Below are positions 40,201 to 48,704 of a DNA stretch of 64,000 bases, in pieces. Numbering within the stretch: the first letter of the stretch is position 1; each line of letters begins with the position of its first letter. A model generated the notes under the pieces. The model had not been told where the DNA came from. It saw only the letters and a program-made list of their open reading frames with translations, and made no database searches. This DNA is from a bacterium (GTDB lineage Bacteria > UBA10199 > 2-02-FULL-44-16 > JAAZCA01), in the NCBI GenBank assembly GCA_021810905.1, contig JAJZQH010000002.1:186001-250000 (forward strand), read 5' to 3'. A program made the position numbers and the translations under genes.

Positions 40201-41675
40201 CATACATCGACTGGCCCGTGACGATTCGCTCGATTGCGCCGTTGCTTGCGCTGCTGGGCGGAGCCATGCTTTCGCTCATCTTCGCAGCGCTGCCAGGAAA
40301 CAAATCGTGGAGGTTGGAGTTCTGGGCTTCGATCGCGGGATTTGCGGCTGCGATAATTTCTTCCTGGTTGCTGTGGCCGCAATCCGGCAAAGGCGCCTTC
40401 GCAACCATCGCGACAGGCAGGCTTTCGCAGGCCGGCATACTCATAGTCACGATATCGGCCATGTTCGCGGCATTCGTATCGCCCTCATACATGGAAGCCA
40501 GAAGAGAGGCCAGACCCGGCTATTACGGGCTCATCGCGTTTACCGCCTTTGGAATGGCGGCGGTGGCCTCGGCCGCGGATCTAGTGACGTTGCTCATCTC
40601 AATCGAAACCATGTCGCTCGCCGTTTATGCGCTTGCCGGTTTCATGCGCGGCCGTCCTGCGTCCGTGGAGGGCGCGCTCAAATATTTTATTACCGGCGCA
40701 TTCGCCGCCGCGTTCCTCTGCATGGGCATTGCATTTATCTTCGGAAGCGCTGGGACCACCGACCTTAGGATCATCGCGGAGCGAGCGGTTAGCGCCGCCG
40801 CAGATTCGAGGCACATATTCCTCTTCGGCCTTGCGATGGTCGCGGTTGGGCTTTCATTCAAGGTTGCCGCGGCCCCGTTCCACGCATGGGCGCCGGACGC
40901 CTATGACGGAGCGCCTACTCCGGTGACCCTGCTCATGGCGACCGGCGTAAAGGCGGCGGCGCTGATTGCGTTTTTCAGGATCGCATCGGCCATAGGCGTC
41001 GCAGGAGGAGAGCTATGGCACGGCCTGCTGTGGGGACTTGCGGCGCTCACCATCATGTGGGGCAACCTTGCCGCACTCCGCCAGCAGAACATCAAGCGCA
41101 TGCTCGCATGGTCGTCGGTCGCGCACGCGGGTTACATGCTCATGGTCTTTCCGTCCGTATCCGCGAATCCACAGGGCCTGGTGCGCGCCCTGCTCCTCTA
41201 CATAGTCGCATATTCGCTCATGACCGCCGGTGCATTCGCGGCCGTGGGCGCCTTCGGCCTTTCGTCGGGCGAGCCCGCAGACATCGGGCGCTTCTCAGGG
41301 CTCTCCAGAAAGAGACCCGCGCTAGCGGCGGCGCTATCGCTATTCCTCATATCGTTGGCCGGATTTCCGCCGACTCTCGGTTTCTTCGGCAAGTACTATC
41401 TCTTCCTGGCGGTAGTGAGGGCAGGCGACGTGGGGCTCGCGGTCGTTGCGGTTGTGGGGAGCGTGATTTCGGCCTGCTATTATCTCAGGCCGGTTATGGC
41501 GATGTACTTCAAGGATGCCAGGGTGAGGGCGGTTCCAAAAGCTCCGACGGCGGTACCCGCGCATGCCTTCTACGCGGCGGTCGTGGCCGCTATCGTCATA
41601 GCGGCGCTCGCAGTTGCGATCTTCGGCATAATGCCGCAGGACCTCGTGGCGTTTGTCGAGGCATCAGCCCTTTGA
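40188..41675 (+). CDS. nuoN: NADH-quinone oxidoreductase subunit N
   Basis: 495 residues, about 14 helices. Antiporter-like pump: IETMSLAVYALAGF with the conserved Glu, FKVAAAPFHAWAPDAYDGAP, SSVAHAGYMLM and PPTLGFFGKYYLF. Last gene of the operon; its 3' end overlaps by 12 bases the convergent response regulator gene. Confidence 0.95.
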   Translation: MESLTYIDWPVTIRSIAPLLALLGGAMLSLIFAALPGNKSWRLEFWASIAGFAAAIISSWLLWPQSGKGAFATIATGRLSQAGILIVTISAMFAAFVSPSYMEARREARPGYYGLIAFTAFGMAAVASAADLVTLLISIETMSLAVYALAGFMRGRPASVEGALKYFITGAFAAAFLCMGIAFIFGSAGTTDLRIIAERAVSAAADSRHIFLFGLAMVAVGLSFKVAAAPFHAWAPDAYDGAPTPVTLLMATGVKAAALIAFFRIASAIGVAGGELWHGLLWGLAALTIMWGNLAALRQQNIKRMLAWSSVAHAGYMLMVFPSVSANPQGLVRALLLYIVAYSLMTAGAFAAVGAFGLSSGEPADIGRFSGLSRKRPALAAALSLFLISLAGFPPTLGFFGKYYLFLAVVRAGDVGLAVVAVVGSVISACYYLRPVMAMYFKDARVRAVPKAPTAVPAHAFYAAVVAAIVIAALAVAIFGIMPQDLVAFVEASAL

Positions 41676-42056
41676 AGGCCACCTTCCCTCGAATATTTCT
41701 TGCATCAATTTCACAAGCGCATCGAACTCGAACGGCTTGAAAAGAGTCGTGCAGTATGGGTCGGATCTTATGCTCGTATCTTCGACGAGATCGTCCCAGA
41801 CGGTAAGGAAGATGACCGGAGTCTTTGAAGTACGCGGATCGCTGCGCATCTTCTTGAAGACCTCGATTCCGTTCAATCGCGGCATCATTATGTCCAGCAG
41901 CACCATGTCGGGTGGATCCGATTTGGCAAGGATTGCAAGCGCCGTATCGCCGTCCAGCGCTTCTACCACATCGAAACCCTCGAAGGAGAGACGTTGAGCC
42001 GCTGTCTCCAGAAAATCAGCTTCGTCATCGACTATGAGCAGCTTCTTTACCTTCAT
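41664..42056 (-). CDS. Single-domain response regulator
   Basis: 130 residues, CheY-like receiver only. Acidic pocket LLIVDDEADFL, phosphoacceptor Asp in VLLDIMMPR, Thr in FLTVWD and Lys in LFKPFEF. No output domain, so it acts by protein contact or as a phosphorelay step. Its start overlaps the kinase stop by four bases, so kinase and regulator are a cognate pair. Confidence 0.92.
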   Translation of the reverse strand: MKVKKLLIVDDEADFLETAAQRLSFEGFDVVEALDGDTALAILAKSDPPDMVLLDIMMPRLNGIEVFKKMRSDPRTSKTPVIFLTVWDDLVEDTSIRSDPYCTTLFKPFEFDALVKLMQEIFEGRWPSKG

Positions 42057-44362
42057 GTGACCTCCTGCTTGTCTGCGTTATCTTTCAAGGGGAGCAGAAA
42101 ATAAAATCTGCTGCCCCTTCCGACAATGCTCGTCACGCCTATGGAACCACCGTGCTGCTCCACAAGCTGTCTGGAAATGGAGAGCCCGAGTCCTACACCC
42201 TTCTCTCCAGGTCCGTACGTGCGTCCGTATTGATGGAAGCGCTCGAATATGGAAGCCTGCTCTGCAGGCGGAATTCCGACTCCTGTGTCGGTGACCGAGA
42301 CTTCGACGTGAGAGCCGTGCCTTGCAGCAGCTACGGAAACCATTCCGCCTGCGTTCGTAAAGTGTATGGCGTTAGCGATGAGATTGGCGAGCACGTCGCC
42401 GATGGCCTTTGCGTCACAATCGGTCACGATCCGCTCTGCACCGGTTGAAACCTCCAGAATTACGCCCTTGCCGCGCGCCTCTTCTTCGTGAATCGCCACC
42501 TTCTCCTTGACGAGCTGGGCCAAGTCCACGCGCTCGCGACGCAGGCTCACCTTGCCGGCGTCCACCGCAGCCACGTCGAGCAGGTTGTCGATGATGTGGC
42601 TCAGCCGCTTCGTGCTGTTACTGCACATGTTCAACCCGTCTTTCAGTTTGTCTGTGAGGGGACCGGTAACGCCCACCAGCGCATTGGATATCACGTTGGA
42701 TATGATTGCGAGCGGCGTCCGCAGTTCGTGCGATACGTTCGCTATGAGTTCGTACTTGGCTTCGTCGAGTTGTCTCTGCCGCGTTATGTCTCTCATGACG
42801 AGCATGTATCCTATGAATTTGCCTTCATGCTCGACGTTTATCCCTTCAAAGCGCAGTGTGCGCGGGCTCTCTTTTCCAAGCGCTATATCCTGCGTGAGGC
42901 GGGCGCCCCCTCCTTCGCCATGCGCTATAGGATCCATTACACCGCCAAGGAGATTTCGCAGTTCCTGGAGCTCGGGTGTTACGCCGGGAGCGATGCCAAG
43001 CATCTCCTTGGCTGCATTATTGATCAGCATGACTTCGCCGTTCGGTGCGAACATGATGAGTCCTTCGGACATGGCGTCGACCGCCTTCAGGGTCTTCTCT
43101 CGCTCGGATTCCGTATCGGCGCTGGCCTTTTCGTTGTCGTCGAGCATGCTGAAGAGCACGCTCTGGTAGCGTTCTAGTTCCTCAGCGTGATCGCGCAGTT
43201 GATCCAGCAACGCATTCATCTCCCTCATGTCGCGGGCAATACAGACCAGGCCGCGCGATTTTCCCGCGCGATCGTATATCGGAGCAGCGGAAAGGCTTAC
43301 CGGGATGCAGCGTCCGTCTTTTGCCCGCAGTTCCTCGTGGAGGTTTGAGAGTGCGCCGCCGGCGAGCAGCGAAGGCCAACTCCTTCGGTCCATTGGATGG
43401 CCTTCCGCGTGAGGAAACACGGAATCTATGGGCATCGCTGAGAGTTCCGAGGCTCGGTAATCCAGCAGTTCCTCGGCCGCCCTGTTCATGCTGGTGATCT
43501 TTCGATCGTTGTCCAGCACTATCATCGCCTCATTCATTGATCCCAAGATGTTGTCCACAAAATCCCTGGATACCGTCGTTTCGCGGAGCGCGCCGGCCAT
43601 CGCATTGAATGCCTTGGCGACTTCGCCCACTTCGTCGTCGCTTGAGATCTCAAGCGAGACATCTAGGTCGCCCTGGGAGATGCGTTTTGTTCCCGATTCC
43701 AGATCCTTGAGCGGGCGGGTTATCAGCCTGCTCATGTAGAATGACAGCAACATTCCCATTACCATGACCAGCGCGCCGATCGCGAAAGAGACCATGACTG
43801 TGGAGCGTACGGCCGATTTGATCTGCGCCCTGGATACTCCGATGCGTATGAACCCAACCGTCTGCAGGTGCGATTCGCCACGGACCCCTTCTTCGAGGAT
43901 CGATTCCGACAGCTCTTTTTCCTGTTCGTATCTTATTGGCGCCAGGAACTCGTCGATATCAGATCCGCCGAGCTCGGCTGTCCCTCCGAAATAGGCGGCT
44001 GTGGCGCGTAGAGGAGTCGCAAGTCGTGCGGTGCTCAAGCTAAGGTCGGCGTCTACCCTGGAGTTCTGCTTCAGTATGCTGCCGTCGTTTTCATAGGCAG
44101 CCACGAATACTACCCGAGGGTCGTTCATCGCTATGGAAAAAGACTGCTGCAACATCGCCGGCTCGCGGGCGATCATTCCAAGCACGCTGCTGTGCGCGAT
44201 GCTCTGGGCAAGCGAGATCCCGGAATTTCTCTGGTAGGCCTCAAGCGAGTTGCGGTTGTGAAAAGCGAAGTAGAGTACGAACAACCCCGTAAGCACCAGG
44301 ACTATGAAGGCCACGGTGATCATGATGCGGTTTGAAAGGCTTCGTCTTATCGGCGAAATCAA
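42053..44362 (-). CDS. Membrane sensor histidine kinase (HAMP, two PAS, HisKA, HATPase)
   Basis: 769 residues. Two transmembrane helices (about 13-33 and 190-210) bracket a periplasmic sensor. Then HAMP (LITRPLKDLESGTKRISQGD), a PAS domain about 270-385, a second PAS about 430-540, HisKA with SHELRTPLAIISN as phosphorylation site, and HATPase with NLIANAIHF (N box), DTGVGIPP (G1), FERFHQ and GVGLGLSIS (G2). The ABC-type binding protein encoded 14 bases upstream may present the ligand; that is inference from operon order. Confidence 0.93.
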   Translation of the reverse strand: MISPIRRSLSNRIMITVAFIVLVLTGLFVLYFAFHNRNSLEAYQRNSGISLAQSIAHSSVLGMIAREPAMLQQSFSIAMNDPRVVFVAAYENDGSILKQNSRVDADLSLSTARLATPLRATAAYFGGTAELGGSDIDEFLAPIRYEQEKELSESILEEGVRGESHLQTVGFIRIGVSRAQIKSAVRSTVMVSFAIGALVMVMGMLLSFYMSRLITRPLKDLESGTKRISQGDLDVSLEISSDDEVGEVAKAFNAMAGALRETTVSRDFVDNILGSMNEAMIVLDNDRKITSMNRAAEELLDYRASELSAMPIDSVFPHAEGHPMDRRSWPSLLAGGALSNLHEELRAKDGRCIPVSLSAAPIYDRAGKSRGLVCIARDMREMNALLDQLRDHAEELERYQSVLFSMLDDNEKASADTESEREKTLKAVDAMSEGLIMFAPNGEVMLINNAAKEMLGIAPGVTPELQELRNLLGGVMDPIAHGEGGGARLTQDIALGKESPRTLRFEGINVEHEGKFIGYMLVMRDITRQRQLDEAKYELIANVSHELRTPLAIISNVISNALVGVTGPLTDKLKDGLNMCSNSTKRLSHIIDNLLDVAAVDAGKVSLRRERVDLAQLVKEKVAIHEEEARGKGVILEVSTGAERIVTDCDAKAIGDVLANLIANAIHFTNAGGMVSVAAARHGSHVEVSVTDTGVGIPPAEQASIFERFHQYGRTYGPGEKGVGLGLSISRQLVEQHGGSIGVTSIVGRGSRFYFLLPLKDNADKQEVT

Positions 44363-44376
44363 GCGTAACTCCCGCG

Positions 44377-45288
44377 CTATCTGTAGACTTCAACGGCCTC
44401 GGCTACGACCTGCGACGGTATCACGATGCCCATCCTCTTTGCCGCTTTCAAGTTGATGACGATGCCGGACTTTCTTGCCGGGGCATACGGCATAGAAGAT
44501 GGGGCGGCGCCGGATGCAATACGATTTGCCATCTCGGCGGCCTGTCGTCCGTTGTCCTTATAATCGGTAGACAAGGCGGCAAGGGCCCCTTCGCTCACGT
44601 GCTTCTGCGATAGCGCGAATATGGGGACGCCCCGCTTCAATGACGCGGCGAGCATCGCTTCAAAGACTCCCTCCGAGGACGTCACCTGATCCGGAATCAT
44701 GAGCAGCACATCGGAGCGCTCCATAACCGACGATACGTTTCGTATCGCATCGCCCGTGGTCGCGCTAGGCACGGCTACCAGCGTTATGCCCACGCCCGCC
44801 GCGGCCTGTTTCGCCTCATTCATATAGTAGCCGTCGCCGCTGCCCGAGTATAGCACGCCGACCTTTGCCGCTGAAGGCAGTATTCGTTTAATTGAAAGCA
44901 GGGCGGCCCTGGGCGATGCATCCAGGAAGACGCCGGTGATGTTGCGGCCTTCCAGTCCTTCAGTGGCGGGAGACAGTGTCATTGCGAAGACGATCGGCTT
45001 ATGCTGCTCCCGCAGCTTTAAGAACTTCAGGGCATTGGAGCCCATGGCCACTACGACATTGCACGACGATTTTTTTATCGCTTCCATGATCTCACCGGCG
45101 CGCGCAAGGTCTTCGATGAGGACCTGTTCTTCCACCTTGCCGTTGAACGATTGTTTGAAGCCTTCCATCGCCTCCTTGTACGGGCGGATGTCGCTTGAGA
45201 GCACTGCGCATGCCAACTCCGCCTGGGCGAGGCCTGGCAGGATCAGAATAAGTAATAGCAACGACAATGTGTATACGCTATTCTTCAA
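44377..45288 (-). CDS. ABC-type substrate-binding protein (PF04392 family)
   Basis: 303 residues with a signal peptide (MKNSVYTLSLLLLILILPG). Periplasmic-binding fold of the ABC_sub_bind family: AVLSSDIRPYKEAMEGFKQS, ITGVFLDASPRAALLSIKRI, VGVLYSGSGDGYYMNEA, LLMIPDQVTSSEG, FALSQKHVSEGALAALSTDY. No permease or ATPase gene is adjacent; it is followed by a sensor kinase, which suggests sensing rather than transport. Same operon as the TonB receptor. Confidence 0.85.
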   Translation of the reverse strand: MKNSVYTLSLLLLILILPGLAQAELACAVLSSDIRPYKEAMEGFKQSFNGKVEEQVLIEDLARAGEIMEAIKKSSCNVVVAMGSNALKFLKLREQHKPIVFAMTLSPATEGLEGRNITGVFLDASPRAALLSIKRILPSAAKVGVLYSGSGDGYYMNEAKQAAAGVGITLVAVPSATTGDAIRNVSSVMERSDVLLMIPDQVTSSEGVFEAMLAASLKRGVPIFALSQKHVSEGALAALSTDYKDNGRQAAEMANRIASGAAPSSMPYAPARKSGIVINLKAAKRMGIVIPSQVVAEAVEVYR

Positions 45289-45343
45289 GGTGCAGTTCTG
45301 TGGAAAATTTACCGAATCCCAACGCCACTATTTTTCTCCTGCG

Positions 45344-47338
45344 TTAAAATACATATCGCAGCGATCCCCAGAGGTTGAACTGGGGATTTTCAGCAAGCAC
45401 GAAGTTTAATCCAGGATCGAACGCCGGGACCTGCGGCGTGTTGTCGTTGAGTATGTTGTTGGCTGAGACGGCCAGCTCCAGGTGATCCTTGATGGGCCAA
45501 TAGCCCACGCGCGCGTTCAGCAGGTAGACGTCTCCCACGGTGACGACGGGAGCGGTTGCGAAATTCAAGGCGCTCGCGCTTGCCTGGTGATGCCTTATGT
45601 AATCAAAGCTTATGTTGGCGGTGAGACGGCTGCCGAAGAAATATCCCGTGACGCCGGCGTTGGCCTTGTTCTTCGGGTTGCCCAGGTTGGACGCGGAGCT
45701 GAGGTTGCCGTCGATAGCCTTGAAGTCCTCATATGACCAGCTCGCATATGCTGAGAGCCAGTCGAAGGGTCTGCCTTCGACGCCTATCTCTCCCCCTATC
45801 GCCCTTGCTCCACCGCCATTGGCGCTGGATACAAGGAGCGTAGTCGGGTCTGCTATCGCTACTGTGTTGGATATCAAATTGTTGATTCGGTAATAGAAAA
45901 AATCCGCGCGTACGGTGAGTTTCTCGATCGGCTCGATGGTGTTTCCAACTTCAAAGTAGAGTATGCGCTCAGCCTTGAGGTTTGGGTTTCCTACTGTCTG
46001 CGCGGTAGTGAAACCTCTGAACGAGATGGGTGCGGAAAACGAAGTGAAGTATTGAAGCAGGGTCGGCGTACTGAATGCAGTGCCAAAGCCCATGCGCAAG
46101 TTGTATTTAGGGTGGATAAGAAATACAGCGCTGCCGTGCGCGGATATGTTCGTTCCGGCAAAGTCCTTCTGGTAATCCGCGCGCATTCCGCCGGTCAGTA
46201 TGACCTTGTCGAAGAGCCTGGCTTCGTCCTGCAGAAATCCGGCGAAGTTATGCAACGCCGTCACCGTCACATTGTTTCCGTCTACGAATCTGTAGTCGAA
46301 TCCGTAGGTCACAGTGTTTTTAAAATGAGCGCCGACGTCGAATGAGATCGAGTGCCTCACTTCAGAATCGACGGTATCGAGGATCTGCGTTCCCACATCG
46401 AAGGTCCTGCTGGAGATGTAGTCGCGCCACCAGTAGGTCTGCACGTTGATTTCGCCGGCGCTGCCCAGGTCGAAGACCGCCCTCCCATCCAACAGGCCGC
46501 GGCGGTCTTCCCACGTACTCAGTCCGCCGAACTGAATCCTGTCCGTTCCCTGTGTGAAGGCGCCGGTAAGTTCGAGTTTGGCTATTTTCGCAGGCTCGAA
46601 TGAAAATCTGCTCATGAGGGAGAGGTTCTCCAGGTCTTTCGTATTTCCATCGTTATTAGCGTCGGAAAATTCGTTAGACCTCTGGTAGGTGCCGGATACT
46701 TTGTACCTGTAGCCGTCCGCGAACTTGCCCGCGTTGATGAAGTCGCCCTCTGCCTGGAAGAAGCGGCCGCCGCCGCCCTCAAGAAGCGTGCGAGTCTCCG
46801 CAGGATCGTACGTTATGATGTTTATTATGCCGAGCATCGCCCTGTTTCCGTAGAGCGACGACATGGGCCCCTTGATGACCTCCACGCGCTTTATGTCGGC
46901 GAGGGGAATGGGCAAAAGCGACCAGAGCGTTCCGCCCAGGAACTCGAGGTAGAATGTGCGGCCGTCAAGAAAGACGGCCATTCGGTCGCTCTGGGTGAGA
47001 GACGTTGCAAAACCGCGCGCCGACGCCTGCGTATCCGCCGCGGTGATTGTGACTACGTCCATCCCAGGAACCTTGCGGAGCACTTCGCCCAGATTCCTGG
47101 CACCGGACTGGATGATATCTTCATGCGTTATGATGGTGACGTTTGAAGGGGCCTCGGCGAGTTTGACTTCGCGCTTTGAGGGACCGGTGACCAGCTCCTC
47201 CGTGGGAAAGTAGATTTGCTCCTCAATTGAGGTGACAGGAGCTTCGGGTTCAATGGACGATGATGTCTCCGCCGCGCTTGAAAAAGGAATCATCGCCGCG
47301 AGCAGAAACATCAATGTCGATGCGGCCGAAAACCTCAT
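45344..47338 (-). CDS. TonB-dependent outer membrane receptor
   Basis: 664 residues from the ATG at 47336-47338, which has a GGGGG stretch six bases upstream; starts at 47344, 47365 and 47392 are also in frame. Signal peptide, then a TonB-box/plug region (VTIITHEDIIQSGARNLGEV, VEVIKGPMSSLYGNRAM), then a beta-barrel of alternating strands ending in LWGSLRYVF with the terminal Phe that outer membrane barrels need. Resembles colicin-I/vitamin B12 receptors; ligand unknown. First gene of a four-gene operon with a binding protein, kinase and response regulator. Confidence 0.9.
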   Translation of the reverse strand: MRFSAASTLMFLLAAMIPFSSAAETSSSIEPEAPVTSIEEQIYFPTEELVTGPSKREVKLAEAPSNVTIITHEDIIQSGARNLGEVLRKVPGMDVVTITAADTQASARGFATSLTQSDRMAVFLDGRTFYLEFLGGTLWSLLPIPLADIKRVEVIKGPMSSLYGNRAMLGIINIITYDPAETRTLLEGGGGRFFQAEGDFINAGKFADGYRYKVSGTYQRSNEFSDANNDGNTKDLENLSLMSRFSFEPAKIAKLELTGAFTQGTDRIQFGGLSTWEDRRGLLDGRAVFDLGSAGEINVQTYWWRDYISSRTFDVGTQILDTVDSEVRHSISFDVGAHFKNTVTYGFDYRFVDGNNVTVTALHNFAGFLQDEARLFDKVILTGGMRADYQKDFAGTNISAHGSAVFLIHPKYNLRMGFGTAFSTPTLLQYFTSFSAPISFRGFTTAQTVGNPNLKAERILYFEVGNTIEPIEKLTVRADFFYYRINNLISNTVAIADPTTLLVSSANGGGARAIGGEIGVEGRPFDWLSAYASWSYEDFKAIDGNLSSASNLGNPKNKANAGVTGYFFGSRLTANISFDYIRHHQASASALNFATAPVVTVGDVYLLNARVGYWPIKDHLELAVSANNILNDNTPQVPAFDPGLNFVLAENPQFNLWGSLRYVF

Positions 47339-47419
47339 CAGCATCCCCCGAATACGGTGCTGCATTCTAGATGAGAAGAGCGAAAAAGCCAAGCCATATC
47401 CGAGAGTTGGTGGTCCAGC

Positions 47420-47612
47420 GCCACCATCTCAGCGAGCTCCGTGCGGCCGTCGGGCTCCGTGCCACAAAGTACGCGGACCTTCCGGACTCTCGGCGAATGA
47501 GTCGACATGGAGTTGTTCTCCAATCTTATATCTAACGTTTGAACACCTGCCACCGCGTTCCCGTTCATTCGGCGAGAGTCCGGGAGCCTCGCGTACTCCG
47601 TGGCACGGAGCC
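47420..47612 (+). repeat. Covarying palindrome H, copy 1
   Basis: Stem CCGGACTCTCGGCGAATGA (47482-47500) with 47565-47583, one mismatch; outer stem GGCTCCGTGCCAC with GTGGCACGGAGCC. Internal GTCGACATGGAGTTG and TAACGTTTGAACACC conserved in copy 2. Confidence 0.9.
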
Positions 47613-47683
47613 ACCGTCATGGCGACTGACGGGCTGGGCAACGCATATTGCCGTATGGACAACGGCGGGGGGTTTGCGTTACC

Positions 47684-48433
47684 ATGGCCGCAATGAGCAC
47701 AGCGAGGAAGCAACAGGTAGATATGCCGACCGGGTTGGATGACTTTCTGCTCGAGAAGACGGTGCGCGGCCAGGTGGTTGGAAGCTGGGGATTCAATCCA
47801 GCCGTGGATTTCAGGCGCATGAACGCAGAGGAGACCAACGTCTGGTTCTTCGAACAGGTCTTCAATTTCCTCCGCTCGTTTTTCGGTCTCGTGGTCCCGG
47901 ACAGCCTGGAGATCACCACCTACAACGCCACAAACCAGATCAACAGGGACAACCTCAACCAGATGACCTTTCTCGACGAGCTCATGCTCATCCTCAAGGG
48001 GCTCACCGAACCGATGTGGTGCGTGAGGCTTAACCTCAACATGGTGGGATTCCTTCGCACCGACTGGGACCCGGACAAGCCGGTGAGGCTGCAGATACAG
48101 GAGCCCGCCACGTTTATTATCTGGGGTGGACCGGACGAGAACGGCTTTCAGACGTTCTCGCTTGGATACAAACTATTCGCCGAGCAGAAGGTGGAGGGTG
48201 AGCATGCGCTGTTGTGGTCCATGAACCAGCCACTGTTGGAGAAGGGACTCAAGAAATGGGAAAAGCAGAGCCGGCGGCGCATAGAGGTAGTGGCCTCAAA
48301 TTCAAACGACCTTCCGCTCTACAGACACGGTTTTTCAAAGCCCGCGCCAACCGCCCCGAAACCAAAGCCAGCCCCGAAAGACGAAGGTCCGGTAGTGGAC
48401 AGCATACCGGACCTCGATGAACTGCTCCTGTAA
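47684..48433 (+). CDS. Unrecognised protein between two palindrome H copies
   Basis: 249 residues from the ATG at 47684 (47693 also possible; no clear ribosome site). I do not recognise the family. Soluble, no signal peptide. A folded region of about 190 residues (TGLDDFLLEKTVRGQVVGSW, NATNQINRDNLNQMTFLDEL, DWDPDKPVRLQIQEPATFI) is followed by a Pro/Lys-rich linker (PAPTAPKPKPAPKDEGP) and a short acidic-hydrophobic tail (DSIPDLDELLL) that could be a peptide handle for a partner. GC-rich third positions support a real gene. Both flanks are copies of one long palindrome in the same orientation, so the unit could have moved as a cassette. Confidence 0.75.
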   Translation: MAAMSTARKQQVDMPTGLDDFLLEKTVRGQVVGSWGFNPAVDFRRMNAEETNVWFFEQVFNFLRSFFGLVVPDSLEITTYNATNQINRDNLNQMTFLDELMLILKGLTEPMWCVRLNLNMVGFLRTDWDPDKPVRLQIQEPATFIIWGGPDENGFQTFSLGYKLFAEQKVEGEHALLWSMNQPLLEKGLKKWEKQSRRRIEVVASNSNDLPLYRHGFSKPAPTAPKPKPAPKDEGPVVDSIPDLDELLL

Positions 48434-48454
48434 AGACGCAAGCAACGTGCCCTG

Positions 48455-48632
48455 CGTACGCGGGCTCTCGTGCCATGGAGTGTGGCTCCGTGCCACAGAG
48501 TACGCGGATCACCCCGCCCTCCCGGCGAATGAGTCGACACGGAGTTGAATTCAGCACGTCAGGCTAACGTTGGAGCACTTGGCGATGCGTTCCTGTTCAT
48601 TCGGCGGGAGGGCGGGATAATCCGCTTGCTAT
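48455..48632 (+). repeat. Covarying palindrome H, copy 2
   Basis: Stem CCGCCCTCCCGGCGAATGA (48514-48532) with 48597-48615, keeping the same single mismatch as copy 1. Three base pairs differ from copy 1 on both strands at once. Same orientation as copy 1. Confidence 0.9.
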
Positions 48633-48704
48633 GTGCCGCTTCGCACGTTGGTTTAAGGCAGATCGAGGTTCAAGCCGGTTTCTGTGAAGATTGAGGTCTT
48701 GGAC

